Below, piece after piece: positions 7,283-15,423 of a stretch of DNA of 64,000 nt. The stretch's first letter is position 1. Each line of letters starts with the position of its first letter. The DNA is taken from NCBI GenBank assembly GCA_965262595.1, contig OZ253548.1:2108001-2172000 (forward strand), given 5' to 3'. The translations under genes were made by a program, and so were the position numbers. The notes beneath the pieces were generated by a model. That model saw only the letters and a program-made list of their open reading frames with translations, was not told where the DNA came from and ran no database searches. The DNA comes from CATQHB01 sp965262595 (GTDB lineage: Bacteria; Chloroflexota; Dehalococcoidia; Lucifugimonadales; UBA3495).

Positions 7283-8872
7283 CTAGACCTCCACCAGGTC
7301 AAAGTTCCGGTTCAGGCCGGTCATTTCGTAGATGAGTTCCATATCCAGGCTGCCCCTTACCCAATCGGCCAGCTTGTCGAACTCGGCGTCAATCGCCCCT
7401 TCCTGAACCGCCAGGGGCAGGGACACGCCCTTGCGCCGCGCCAGTTCCTGAAGCATTGCCTGACGCAGGCCGACGTTGTGGAACAGACCGTGAATGTAGG
7501 TGCCCAGTATCTGCCCGGATTCGTCCATAGCTCCGTCGTAGGCGGTGGCGGCGGTAACCGCAATGTCGGAACGGTCGTCGATGCGGAAGGGCCGGGTCAC
7601 TCCCTCGCCGGTGGTGCGGCCCATGTGAATCTCATAGCCGCTGATGTCCGCGCCTTCGGCTCCGGTCAGCAGCCCGGAGCTTCCGGATACCGCTCCCTTG
7701 ATGCGGTGCGTCTCCTTGGAGCCGGCGAACACCGTGGTCAGCGGCAGCAGGCCCAGGCCGGCCAACTCCGGGCAGGTTGATTCAATGCCCTCCGGGTCGT
7801 AAAGGCGGGTTCCCAGCATTTGATAACCGCCGCAGATGCCCACGATGGCGGGCGCCACTCCAGCTACCTTTCCCGAATGATGCCGGTCGCGGATCGCCTG
7901 GGCCAGGCCCTGACTTTCCAGCCAGGCCAGGTCGGGGATGGTGGTCTTGCTGCCGGGCAGGATGACCAAATCCGGCTGTCCCAGGTCGGCGGCAGCGGTC
8001 ACGTAGCGGAGTCCGACGCCCGGTTCCCGGGCCAGCGGGTCAAAGTCGTCAAAGTTGGATATATGCGGCAACTGCACTACCGCAATATCCAGCGCCGCCG
8101 GGCTGTTGGAATTGTTGGAACGCACCGGAATATCCAGGGCCACCGAGTCCTCTTCCGGGATATGAATGTCGCGAAAGTGGTGCACCACACCGGCTACCGG
8201 AATCCCGGTTCGCTCCTCCAGCATCGTCAACCCGTCGGTGAGCAGGCTGGCGTCGCCGCGGAACTTGTTGATGACGAAAGCCTTGATTACCTCCCGCTCT
8301 TCCGGCTCCAGCAGCTCCAGGGTGCCGACCAGGGCGGCGAAGACACCTCCCCGGTCGATATCGCCGCAGAGCAGCACCGGAGCCTTGGCGTAAAGGGCCA
8401 CCCGCATATTGACGATTTCAGTGGCCTTCAGGTTAATCTCTGCCGGGCTGCCCGCGCCCTCGATGACCACGATGTCATACTCCCGGCGCAGGACGTCCAG
8501 GGAAGTATGCACCGACTCCCAAAGCTGGGGCTTCAGGGCGAAGTAGTCCCGCACCTGAGCGGAAACCAGGGGACGGCCCATACATACCACCTGGGCGATG
8601 TGGTCCGCTTCGGGCTTCAACAAGACCGGGTTCATTTCCACCCGGGCCTCCACGCCGGCGGCCTCGGCCTGCACCGCCTGGGCCCGTCCGATTTCCCCGC
8701 CGTCCCGGGTGACGTAGGAGTTGTTGGACATATTCTGCGCCTTGAACGGAGCGACGCGGAAACCATCCTGCCGGAAGATGCGGCACAGGGCCGACACCAG
8801 CACACTCTTGCCCACGTGGGAGGCGGTGCCCTGCACCATCAAAACCCGACCCAGCGATTGTTGTCCACTCAT
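7283..8872 (-). CDS. cobQ: Cobyric acid synthase CobQ/CbiP
   Basis: A 529-residue glutamine-dependent amidotransferase. The N-terminal dethiobiotin-synthetase-like ATPase carries QGTASHVGKS (residues 14-23) and FKAQNMSNNSYV, which is characteristic of CobQ. The C-terminal triad-type glutaminase has the nucleophile C347 in GICGGYQML and H461 in YIHGLF. It amidates positions b, d, e and g of adenosylcobyrinate a,c-diamide to give adenosylcobyric acid. It is followed by cobU after four bases and preceded by a 220-base gap into which an IS5-like MITE has inserted (8906-9017). Length agrees with the family. Confidence 0.97.
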   Translation of the reverse strand: MSGQQSLGRVLMVQGTASHVGKSVLVSALCRIFRQDGFRVAPFKAQNMSNNSYVTRDGGEIGRAQAVQAEAAGVEARVEMNPVLLKPEADHIAQVVCMGRPLVSAQVRDYFALKPQLWESVHTSLDVLRREYDIVVIEGAGSPAEINLKATEIVNMRVALYAKAPVLLCGDIDRGGVFAALVGTLELLEPEEREVIKAFVINKFRGDASLLTDGLTMLEERTGIPVAGVVHHFRDIHIPEEDSVALDIPVRSNNSNSPAALDIAVVQLPHISNFDDFDPLAREPGVGLRYVTAAADLGQPDLVILPGSKTTIPDLAWLESQGLAQAIRDRHHSGKVAGVAPAIVGICGGYQMLGTRLYDPEGIESTCPELAGLGLLPLTTVFAGSKETHRIKGAVSGSSGLLTGAEGADISGYEIHMGRTTGEGVTRPFRIDDRSDIAVTAATAYDGAMDESGQILGTYIHGLFHNVGLRQAMLQELARRKGVSLPLAVQEGAIDAEFDKLADWVRGSLDMELIYEMTGLNRNFDLVEV

Positions 8873-8905
8873 GATTTATCTCTCATTCCGCCCTTATTTG
8901 CCTGG

Positions 8906-9017
8906 GGAGCCGCTGAATAAGTCATTAAACGCCAGCGCCTTCACCCCGTCGTTCCTGCGAAGGCAGGAACGACGGGTAGGGACAAACACCCAGGTCACGA
9001 ACTTATTCAGAGTATCC
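8906..9017. mobile_element. IS5-like MITE, full copy 1
   Basis: A 112-base non-coding element between cobC and cobQ. It begins GGAGCCGCTGAATAAG and ends CTTATTCAGAGTATCC, imperfect terminal inverted repeats. The inside carries a perfect hairpin around CGTCGTTCCTGC / GCAGGAACGACG. Related copies lie at 14446, 31697 and 36680, with truncated ones at 18533 and 34376. Flanking tetranucleotides are CTGG and CCAG, so no clean target duplication is seen for this copy. Confidence 0.8.
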
Positions 9018-9092
9018 CCAGGTCTGTTTGCCCGGTTCGGTCACCGCGAAAGCAGTAATATCACACCGGCGAGCAGGCGATTTCAGCTCGCC

Positions 9093-9818
9093 CTATAGTC
9101 CGTTCAGGTGGGAAGTATCGTTGTAGAGGTGCAGTACGGCGTTGTTCGGGTAGGTGTGTATCACCGACAGGGCGCAGTTTTGCATCACAAACTTCCAGTT
9201 GGCCTCCAGGGGCAATTGCAGCAGGGCTACGATGCAACTGCGCAGGGAGCCGCCGTGACCCACGATGAGCACGTCGTCCTCCGGGCGCAGACCCTCCAAT
9301 TTCGACGCTGATTCCGATGCCGACGCTGACGCTGAGTCCGACCCTGATTCCGATGCTGATCTCGATGCTGATCTCGATGCCGACCCCGGCCCTGATCCTG
9401 GCGTCAGCCCCAATCCGGCGACGAACTCGGTCAGGCGGGCGGTGGACTGCCGGATCGTCTCGCCCCCGGTAGGAGCGAAGTCCGGATCGTTGACCAGCGA
9501 GGCGCGGTACTGCTCCGGGTAGCGTTGGCGGTACTGCTGCACCGTCAGTCCCTCGAACACTCCCTTATGGTACTCCCGCAATTCGGGGACGGAGTGCAGG
9601 GAAGTATCGCGCTCGCCCAGAATAATGCGGGCCGTGTCCCGGGTGCGGCTCATATCGCTGGAGTAAGCCACCGCAAAGGGTACTTCGGCCAGACGGCGGG
9701 CAGTGGCCCGGGCCTGCTCCCGGCCCCGGTCGGAAAGGCCAATATCGGTATGCCCCTGAATCCTTCCCTCGGCGTTCCACTCGGTTTCGCCGTGACGCAC
9801 AATGTAGATTCCAGCCAT
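9093..9818 (-). CDS. cobC: Alpha-ribazole phosphatase-type histidine phosphatase CobC
   Basis: A 241-residue histidine phosphatase with the N-terminal catalytic IYIVRHGETEWN, the basic pocket YSSDMSRTRDTA and the second histidine in VLIVGHGGSLR. In this operon the expected reaction is removal of the 5'-phosphate from alpha-ribazole phosphate or adenosylcobalamin phosphate. Between residues about 145 and 175 it carries an inserted low-complexity stretch of Ser-Ala-Glu repeats, encoded by short tandem repeats (9305-9400), which ordinary CobC proteins lack. The start is set at the ATG at 9818 because the motif begins at residue 4 there. Specificity for the B12 intermediate is inferred from context. 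Confidence 0.85.
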   Translation of the reverse strand: MAGIYIVRHGETEWNAEGRIQGHTDIGLSDRGREQARATARRLAEVPFAVAYSSDMSRTRDTARIILGERDTSLHSVPELREYHKGVFEGLTVQQYRQRYPEQYRASLVNDPDFAPTGGETIRQSTARLTEFVAGLGLTPGSGPGSASRSASRSASESGSDSASASASESASKLEGLRPEDDVLIVGHGGSLRSCIVALLQLPLEANWKFVMQNCALSVIHTYPNNAVLHLYNDTSHLNGL

Positions 9819-9894
9819 TTTACTTGCTTTTCCCCTCAATCTCCCAGCAGCATCCCCCTGGTATCAACGGCCTGAACAACCCCGCATCTGAACT

Positions 9895-9990
9895 ACTCCA
9901 GGCCTAATCAACCCCAGGCCTAATCAACTCCAGACCTAATCAACCCCAGGCCTAATCAACCCCAGGCCTAATCAACCCCAGGCCTAATCA
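9895..9990. repeat. 16-bp tandem repeat, about six copies
   Basis: Six copies of a 16-base unit (GCCTAATCAACCCCAG with minor variants) start at about 9903, 9919, 9935, 9951, 9967 and 9983. The array fills the gap between cobC and cobD and runs into the end of cobD, whose TAG stop codon is read from inside the last unit. Confidence 0.9.
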
Positions 9991-11153
9991 ATACCGGCCC
10001 GTTTCCCGCTTAACTCAACCATTGCCCGCACCAGGCGTTGGCAATCGAGCCGGGGGCGGATGCCAATACGGATGCAGTCGCCCAGGCCAAAGGAAGCGCA
10101 GTCCCGCACGAAGATTCCCCGGCGCATCAGCCGGTCCCGCCAGGCCGTACTGTCGCCCACCTGTACCAGCAGAAAGTTGGCCGCCGAGGGCAAGACGTCA
10201 AAGCCCAGGGCGCTCAACTCCTCGCTCAAGTAGGACTTGGTAGCCTTTACCGCCGCCCGGGCGGCGGGCAGGTAGCCGGTATCGGCCAGGACTGCCAATC
10301 CGGCGGCCTGTGCCAGACCGTTGACGCTCCAGTCCGGTTGAAAGCGGGCCAACCGGTCGATATTCTCCGCGCCGGCCAGCGCATAGCCCAGCCGCAGCCC
10401 GGTGATGGCGTAATCCTTGGTCATCGAGCGCAGGATGACCACGTTATCCCTGGTATCTATTGCCGTTTCGGTTCCCGCATCATTCTGCCGCAGCAGGGTC
10501 AGGGAGTCCCAGCTCTGACCAACAAAGCTCAGGTAAGCCTCATCCAGCGCCAGCAACCCGCCTACCTCGGCGACGGCGGCGGCCAGGGCCGACACTTCCC
10601 CCCGGCCCAGGTAAACCCCGGTAGGGTTGTTGGGGTTGCAGAGGAAAACCAGGCTGGGCCGATGGGTTAGGATGATTTCCCGGACCTGGGCCAAGTCCCA
10701 ACTGAACCCAAGCTGCCGCCGCGCCTCCAGCTCCAGAAGCTCGGCGCCGGCCAGGGCGCAGGCCCCGGCATACTCGCCATAGGTGGGGGCCAGCAGCAGC
10801 GCGGCGTTGGCGCACCCGGCGCGGGGCGGGGACAGGTAAGCCCGGGCCAGCAGGTGAATCAACTCGGTGGAGCCGTTGCCTACCAAAATCCGGTCATCGG
10901 CTATACCCAGGCGTTGCGACAGAGCTTCCCGCAGTTCCAGGCATTCCGGGTCGGGGTAGGCGGTCAAGTCCACCCGGGCCAGGGCATCCCAAAGGCCTTC
11001 CGGCGGCCCCAGCGGGCTGATGCTGGCGCTAAAATCCAGCGTATCCGCCGGTTCCAGGCCCAGGGCGCGCAACTGGGCCGAACGGATGCCCCCGTGTACC
11101 GGGCGGGCAACGGCAGAAAGGTCCGCCGGAGTGCCATCTACACTGCCATTCAT
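9984..11153 (-). CDS. cobD: Threonine-phosphate decarboxylase CobD (PLP enzyme)
   Basis: A 389-residue fold-type I PLP enzyme of the histidinol-phosphate aminotransferase family. It has the N-terminal RPVHGG and LDFSASISPLGPP that mark CobD, VGNGSTELIHLL, FLCNPNNPTG, the aspartate LDEAYLSF and the PLP lysine in RSMTKDYAITGLRLGY. CobD decarboxylates L-threonine phosphate (made by PduX, same operon) to (R)-1-amino-2-propanol phosphate, which CbiB attaches to adenosylcobyric acid. Its 3' end lies inside a 16-base tandem repeat. Histidinol-phosphate aminotransferase is the alternative, but the HGG motif and B12 context argue against it. Confidence 0.92.
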   Translation of the reverse strand: MNGSVDGTPADLSAVARPVHGGIRSAQLRALGLEPADTLDFSASISPLGPPEGLWDALARVDLTAYPDPECLELREALSQRLGIADDRILVGNGSTELIHLLARAYLSPPRAGCANAALLLAPTYGEYAGACALAGAELLELEARRQLGFSWDLAQVREIILTHRPSLVFLCNPNNPTGVYLGRGEVSALAAAVAEVGGLLALDEAYLSFVGQSWDSLTLLRQNDAGTETAIDTRDNVVILRSMTKDYAITGLRLGYALAGAENIDRLARFQPDWSVNGLAQAAGLAVLADTGYLPAARAAVKATKSYLSEELSALGFDVLPSAANFLLVQVGDSTAWRDRLMRRGIFVRDCASFGLGDCIRIGIRPRLDCQRLVRAMVELSGKRAGID

Positions 11154-11309
11154 ACTATCGTCCTAACCCCTTGTCGCGTCCTAACCTCTTGTCGTCCGCC
11201 CCTGGGTGGTTCGGCGCCTGCTCCGCCCCTTCGCAATTTCGGCCTTTCACCGGCGATTTCCAGCAATGCGGCAGCGAGTAACACAGTGGGGAAATCCGCT
11301 TCCCGCCGG

Positions 11310-12299
11310 CTAGAAGATTTCATACTTCAGGAGGACCAAGCCAATGGCCGCCAGCAATCCCAAACCGGCCACCAGATACATGGACTGAATGGCGCTGGTG
11401 ATGTCCCGGGGTTCCAGAGAACGGGTCGGGTCGCCCAGGGAATAGTGGCCTTCCTTTTCCAGCGCCACGCCCAAGGCTCCGGCCATGCCGCTCATGGTCC
11501 AGCCGGCGTTGGGGCTGGCGGTGCGGGCGTGGTCGCGCCACATAATGCGCCAGGCATTGCCCACCCGCTGCCCCGGCAAAATCCAACTGCCCAGTACCAG
11601 AAATAGGGCGGTTAACCGGGAAGGAATCAAGTTGATCAGATCATCCAGCCGCGCCGACGCCTTGCCCAAATATTCATACTCACCGTGATAGCCTATCATA
11701 CTATCCAGGGTGTTAATAGCACGGTAGGCAAAGGCTCCCGGCAACCCAAAGAGGGCAAAGGCCAGCCAGGGGCCGATAAAGCTGTCGGTAGTGTTCTCCG
11801 CTACCGATTCCACCGTGGCGGCAATGGCTTGCGCGGCGGTCATCGCGGAGACGTCCCGGCTGACCAGCGACCGCATATTGCCCCGAACCGCGTCCAGGTT
11901 ATCCGGGGCCGAGTCGTCCCGGGTCAACAGGGAGCCGGTGACGGCGGCGACCCGGTGCAGCATCCGAAGCGCAAAGGTTGACTTGAGCAGCGCCGCCCCA
12001 AGGATGACGTAGGCCAGGGGATGGACGCTTTGCAAGCCCTGGGCCGCCAACCAGGCAGCGCCGCCCCAGAAAGCCGGAAGCAGCAGGGCCAGCAGCGCGC
12101 CGACGGGCAAACCGCCGGCCTTGTCCCTGGGGGCCGCCCGCTCTACCAGGGACACGCTCTTGCCGATCCAAACGGTGGGGTGGAACCGGGAAGGCAACTC
12201 CCGGGTGACCACATCCAGCAGCACGGCCAAAACCAGCACGGCCAGGTCCGGGGGGATGTTTGGGAGTATATTCAGGATGTAGGGAGGCAATCCGGGCAT
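11310..12299 (-). CDS. cbiB: Adenosylcobinamide-phosphate synthase CbiB
   Basis: A 329-residue polytopic membrane protein with the conserved CbiB blocks: FHPTVWIGK near the N-terminus, VESVAENTTDSFIGPW, YLGKASARLDDLINLIPSR and ASPNAGWTMSGMAGALGV. It joins aminopropanol phosphate to adenosylcobyric acid at the membrane. Hydrophobic segments occur at residues about 18-30, 65-85, 93-110 and the C-terminus. It lies between cobS and cobD in the leftward operon with gaps of 129 and 156 bases. (This is the protein called CobD in the Pseudomonas nomenclature; the cobD used here follows Salmonella.). Confidence 0.95.
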   Translation of the reverse strand: MPGLPPYILNILPNIPPDLAVLVLAVLLDVVTRELPSRFHPTVWIGKSVSLVERAAPRDKAGGLPVGALLALLLPAFWGGAAWLAAQGLQSVHPLAYVILGAALLKSTFALRMLHRVAAVTGSLLTRDDSAPDNLDAVRGNMRSLVSRDVSAMTAAQAIAATVESVAENTTDSFIGPWLAFALFGLPGAFAYRAINTLDSMIGYHGEYEYLGKASARLDDLINLIPSRLTALFLVLGSWILPGQRVGNAWRIMWRDHARTASPNAGWTMSGMAGALGVALEKEGHYSLGDPTRSLEPRDITSAIQSMYLVAGLGLLAAIGLVLLKYEIF

Positions 12300-12428
12300 G
12301 GCCTAGCCGCCTCGCCGACTATCAGTTAGCATACCAGTTAACATACCGCCTCACCGGGGCCGGATAGTTGCTCTGGCGTCATTCCCGGCGCTTCCCCTCC
12401 AGGGACTTGCCCATGTATTCGCAAGCAT

Positions 12429-13211
12429 TTATCCAAAAAGCCGGTGCAGCGGCGCGATCAACCCGTAGGGCAGCAAGGCCACCGCCGCAATCAGAACGAC
12501 TACTTCGGCAATTTCGTTGGTTGCGCCGTAAGTATCGCCGGTCAGGCCGCCCAGCATCCGGGCCATCGCCCAGCCCAGAAGCCAGGCCAGGACGGAAATC
12601 CCCGCCAGTATTCCGACCCCGCCAATGCCGCCCAACGATATCGCCGCAGCCAGCGCCATTACCGCGGCGGCCGCGGTGGATACCCCGATTCCACCTTGGT
12701 GAAAGGGCGAGCCGAGGCCCTGAGTACGCACGTAGGGAAAGGTTCCCAGCAGCAATACCATGGTCCAGCGGGACAGCAGCGGGAACAGCAGCAAGACCCA
12801 TTCCTTACCCGGCAGGGACAGGGAAAGCAGGGAGACCAGGGCGCCGTACTTCAGGATTAGCAGGCCGACGGCGCCGACCGCGGCAAAAGCCCCCACGTGG
12901 GAATCCCGCATTATCTCCAGCCGCCGCTCCGGGGTGTAGCCGCCAAACAACCCGTCGCAAATGTCCATAAAACCGTCCAGGTGCAGGCCGCGGGTGATAA
13001 TTATCAGGAACACCAGCAGCAGGGCGGCGGTCAGGTAAACCGGAAACAGTTCCCGCGCTCCCCGTTCCAGCCCCAGCAGCGCCAGCCCCAGCAGCAGCCC
13101 AATCACCGGAAACCAGGCGCGGGAGTTGCTGATGACTCGTTGGTCGGCATCGGCCAGGCGGATGGCGGGCAGGAAGGTCAAAAAGCTGAGGGCTGCCAGC
13201 AACGATTTCAA
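12429..13211 (-). CDS. cobS: Adenosylcobinamide-GDP ribazoletransferase CobS
   Basis: A 260-residue integral membrane protein with the CobS signature GLHLDGFMDICDGLFGG, the metal-binding D-x4-D region, followed by RRLEIMRDSHVGAFAAVG and, near the C-terminus, GGLTGDTYGATNEIAEV. Several hydrophobic helices surround these motifs. It condenses adenosylcobinamide-GDP (from CobU) with alpha-ribazole or its phosphate (from CobT/CobC) to finish the coenzyme. The start codon appears to be TTG at 13211 (M-K-S-L-L), with only a weak AGG upstream. It follows cobT by 120 bases. Confidence 0.95.
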   Translation of the reverse strand: MKSLLAALSFLTFLPAIRLADADQRVISNSRAWFPVIGLLLGLALLGLERGARELFPVYLTAALLLVFLIIITRGLHLDGFMDICDGLFGGYTPERRLEIMRDSHVGAFAAVGAVGLLILKYGALVSLLSLSLPGKEWVLLLFPLLSRWTMVLLLGTFPYVRTQGLGSPFHQGGIGVSTAAAAVMALAAAISLGGIGGVGILAGISVLAWLLGWAMARMLGGLTGDTYGATNEIAEVVVLIAAVALLPYGLIAPLHRLFG

Positions 13212-13331
13212 TACCTGAACCTGACCTGCTTCCTTATTTCATGCCTGGCAGAAATCCCTCGACCGAATGACCGGCGTAACTCGGAACAAACCGGGCAAAC
13301 CGATGGGTTGCCCCGGCTCCCGTCGGTTGCC

Positions 13332-14423
13332 TTAACCCGCCGCGCCATCTTCATCGCCGTCGCTGCGTTCCGAAACACCGGCATCGGCAAAGGTCGCCAT
13401 TTCGGCCAGGCAGCGGGCCGAGGCTTCAATCAAGGACATTGCCAACGCCGCGCCGGTGCCTTCGCCCAGCCGCATTCCCAGATTAAGCAGCGGCTCCAGG
13501 CCCATAGCGTCCAGCCCAACCCGGTGCCCCGGCTCCACCGACTGATGCGCCGCGATAAAATAGTCCCGAGACGCCGGAGCGATCAGCCAGGCAATCAGGG
13601 CGGCGGCTCCGGAGATGAAACCGTCCACCACCACCGGGCGATTGCCGGAGGCCGTGCCCAGCATCGCGCCGGCCAGCGCCCCAATCTCAAACCCGCCGAC
13701 CTTGGTCAGCACGTCCAGACCGTCCCGGGGGTCGGGCCGGTTGACCTCAATGGCCCGCCGGATTACCTCAATTTTGTGGGCCAGCCCCGGGTCGTCCAAG
13801 CCGGTGCCCCGTCCGGTGGTGACGGCCGGGTCGGTTCCGGTGATAACGGCCGTAATGGCGCTGGAGGCGGTGGTATTGCCAATACCCATATCCCCGCAAG
13901 CGATCAGGTCGGCGCCCTCGCCCAACTGTTCTTTGGCGGCGTCGATGCCAATTTCCAGGGAGCGAATGGCCTGCTCCCGGGTCATGGCCGGGCCGACGGC
14001 CATATTGGCGGTGCCGTGAGCCACCTTCACCGAGCGCAGCAGCGGATGCGGCTCCAGGTCGGCGGCTACTCCGGCATCAAGGATTACTATCTCGGCCCCG
14101 GCATGACGGGCCAGCACGTTGATGGCGGCCCCGCCGCGCAGAAAGTTATAAACCATTTGGGGAGTGACTTCCTGCGGGTAGGCGCTAACCCCTTCCGCTA
14201 CCACGCCGTGGTCGCCGGCGGCCAGGATGACCGACTTGCGGCGGATTTGCGGGACGGCCTCGCCGAACATTCCGGCCAGCATCACCGACAGGTCTTCCAG
14301 GCGGCCCAGGCTGCCGGGGGGCTTGGTCAGGGTGTCCTGACGGGCGCGGGCGGCGGCCATTGCCCCCTCATCCAGGGGGGTAATACCTGCCAGCGTCAGG
14401 TCTATCAGGGGGGATATAGTCAC
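13332..14423 (-). CDS. cobT: Nicotinate-nucleotide-dimethylbenzimidazole phosphoribosyltransferase CobT
   Basis: A 363-residue enzyme with TKPPGSLGRLEDL, AAGDHGVVAEGVSAYP, CGDMGIGNTT and the catalytic glutamate in AAHQSVEPGHR, all standard CobT motifs. It moves ribose phosphate from nicotinate mononucleotide to the lower-ligand base, giving alpha-ribazole phosphate. The start is taken as the GTG at 14423 because GAGGAGG lies six bases before it; an in-frame TTG at 14438 overlaps that ribosome site. A 67-base IS5-like MITE lies just upstream (14446-14512), so the cobO-cobT junction has been altered by insertion. The acidic C-terminal tail (DGDED) is unusual. Confidence 0.95.
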   Translation of the reverse strand: MTISPLIDLTLAGITPLDEGAMAAARARQDTLTKPPGSLGRLEDLSVMLAGMFGEAVPQIRRKSVILAAGDHGVVAEGVSAYPQEVTPQMVYNFLRGGAAINVLARHAGAEIVILDAGVAADLEPHPLLRSVKVAHGTANMAVGPAMTREQAIRSLEIGIDAAKEQLGEGADLIACGDMGIGNTTASSAITAVITGTDPAVTTGRGTGLDDPGLAHKIEVIRRAIEVNRPDPRDGLDVLTKVGGFEIGALAGAMLGTASGNRPVVVDGFISGAAALIAWLIAPASRDYFIAAHQSVEPGHRVGLDAMGLEPLLNLGMRLGEGTGAALAMSLIEASARCLAEMATFADAGVSERSDGDEDGAAG

Positions 14424-14445
14424 GGTGGCCCTCCTCAATACTTGG

Positions 14446-14512
14446 GGAACCTCTGAATAAGTCCGTAACCGGGGTGAATGCGCAAGCGTTTAATGGCTTA
14501 TTCAGAGTATCC
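14446..14512. mobile_element. IS5-like MITE, minimal copy 2
   Basis: A 67-base element beginning GGAACCTCTGAATAAG and ending CTTATTCAGAGTATCC, flanked on both sides by TTGG (14442-14445 and 14513-14516), a clean 4-base target duplication. It lacks the inner hairpin of longer copies. It lies between cobO and cobT inside the B12 operon, 23 bases upstream of the cobT start. Confidence 0.88.
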
Positions 14513-14597
14513 TTGGCTCAATACTACCTGGCCCGATACTTGGCGGAGTCGGAGAGTCGGGGAATCGGGGACTTGGCGGCGGCAGGCCGATCCGTAC

Positions 14598-15278
14598 CTA
14601 AAACTCTATCCCCGGCTGAGCCTTGATGCCGCTCTGGTACGGGTGTTTGACCACATTCATTTCCGTTACCAGGTCGGCGTACTCCACCAAAGCCTCCGGA
14701 GCGTTGCGGCCGGTGATGATTACGTGCAGCATTTCCGGACGGTTCTTAAGCGCTTCAATAACCTCTTCCGTAGGAATCCAGCCGTAATGGAGCGGATAGG
14801 TAAACTCGTCCAGGACTACCAGGTCATGCTCACCGGAGGCGATGACCTCCTGGGCATCCTGCCACAGGGCGCGGGCCAGTTCGGCGCTCTGCTCCAAATC
14901 CCGGGAGCGCCAGGTAAACCCGTCGCCCATAGCGCGCATGGTCACGCCGATCTTCTGAGCCGCCCGCTGCTCGCCAAAGTTGGCGGTGCTGTGTTTGATG
15001 AATTGGAGCATGATTACCCGCATATCCCGGCCCCAGGCGCGGAACAGCACGCCCATGGCAGCGGTGGTCTTGCCCTTGCCGCTGCCGGTGTTGACGATGA
15101 CCAGTCCCTTGTTGATTCGGGGGCCCTTAACCGACTGCGGCCCTTCGTCACTAGCCGGGTTCGGCTGGCTGGCCGGGTTCGGCTGGCTGGCCGGGTTCGG
15201 CTGGCTGGCCGGGTTCGGCTGACTGGATTGAGTGGATTGAGTGGATTGAGTGGATTGGCTGGGTTGTTCGGAGCTCAT
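14598..15278 (-). CDS. cobO: Corrinoid adenosyltransferase CobO/BtuR
   Basis: A 226-residue protein whose core (residues about 58-226) is a CobA/CobO/BtuR-type ATP:corrinoid adenosyltransferase: the P-loop NTGSGKGKTTAAMG, then FIKHS, the Walker-B-like LVVLDEFTYPLHYG and VIITGRNAPEALVEYADLVTEM. It attaches the 5'-deoxyadenosyl ligand to cob(I)yrinate diamide. The first ~50 residues are an unrelated low-complexity tail made of QST and QPNPAS repeats, encoded by 9-base and 18-base tandem repeats (15150-15260). GGAGGGCG precedes the chosen ATG. The tail is not found in typical family members and is probably disordered. Confidence 0.94.
   Translation of the reverse strand: MSSEQPSQSTQSTQSTQSSQPNPASQPNPASQPNPASQPNPASDEGPQSVKGPRINKGLVIVNTGSGKGKTTAAMGVLFRAWGRDMRVIMLQFIKHSTANFGEQRAAQKIGVTMRAMGDGFTWRSRDLEQSAELARALWQDAQEVIASGEHDLVVLDEFTYPLHYGWIPTEEVIEALKNRPEMLHVIITGRNAPEALVEYADLVTEMNVVKHPYQSGIKAQPGIEF
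15150..15260. repeat. Tandem repeats inside the cobO 5' region
   Basis: Four copies of an 18-base unit (GGCTGGCTGGCCGGGTTC phase) followed by about four copies of a 9-base unit (GTGGATTGA). On the minus strand they encode the QPNPAS and QST repeats of the CobO N-terminal tail. Unit lengths are multiples of three, so copy-number change keeps the frame. Confidence 0.9.
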
Positions 15279-15423
15279 ATTTAACTCGCCCTCCGGTAAA
15301 CGTTCTTGTCCGCACTCCGGCGCCATTCCGGGCTATACCGGGACAATCGGGTCGGGGCAGGAAGCCCATAACGAGCGGGCCGCTGCTGCCACCAGCTTAT
15401 CATAATGGCGTCCTGGAGTCTTT

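Noticed and set aside
9895..9990. Possible iterons or CRISPR-like repeats
   Set aside because: Contiguous 16-base units without spacers, no initiator gene, similar arrays elsewhere; a minisatellite.
12897..14456. Long plus-strand frame of 519 codons over cobS and cobT
   Set aside because: It is antisense to two certain B12 genes, Gln/Gly/Arg rich, and a by-product of high third-position GC. The same applies to long frames opposite the binding protein/FIST genes (19239-21005) and opposite argC/purQ (43072-44901).
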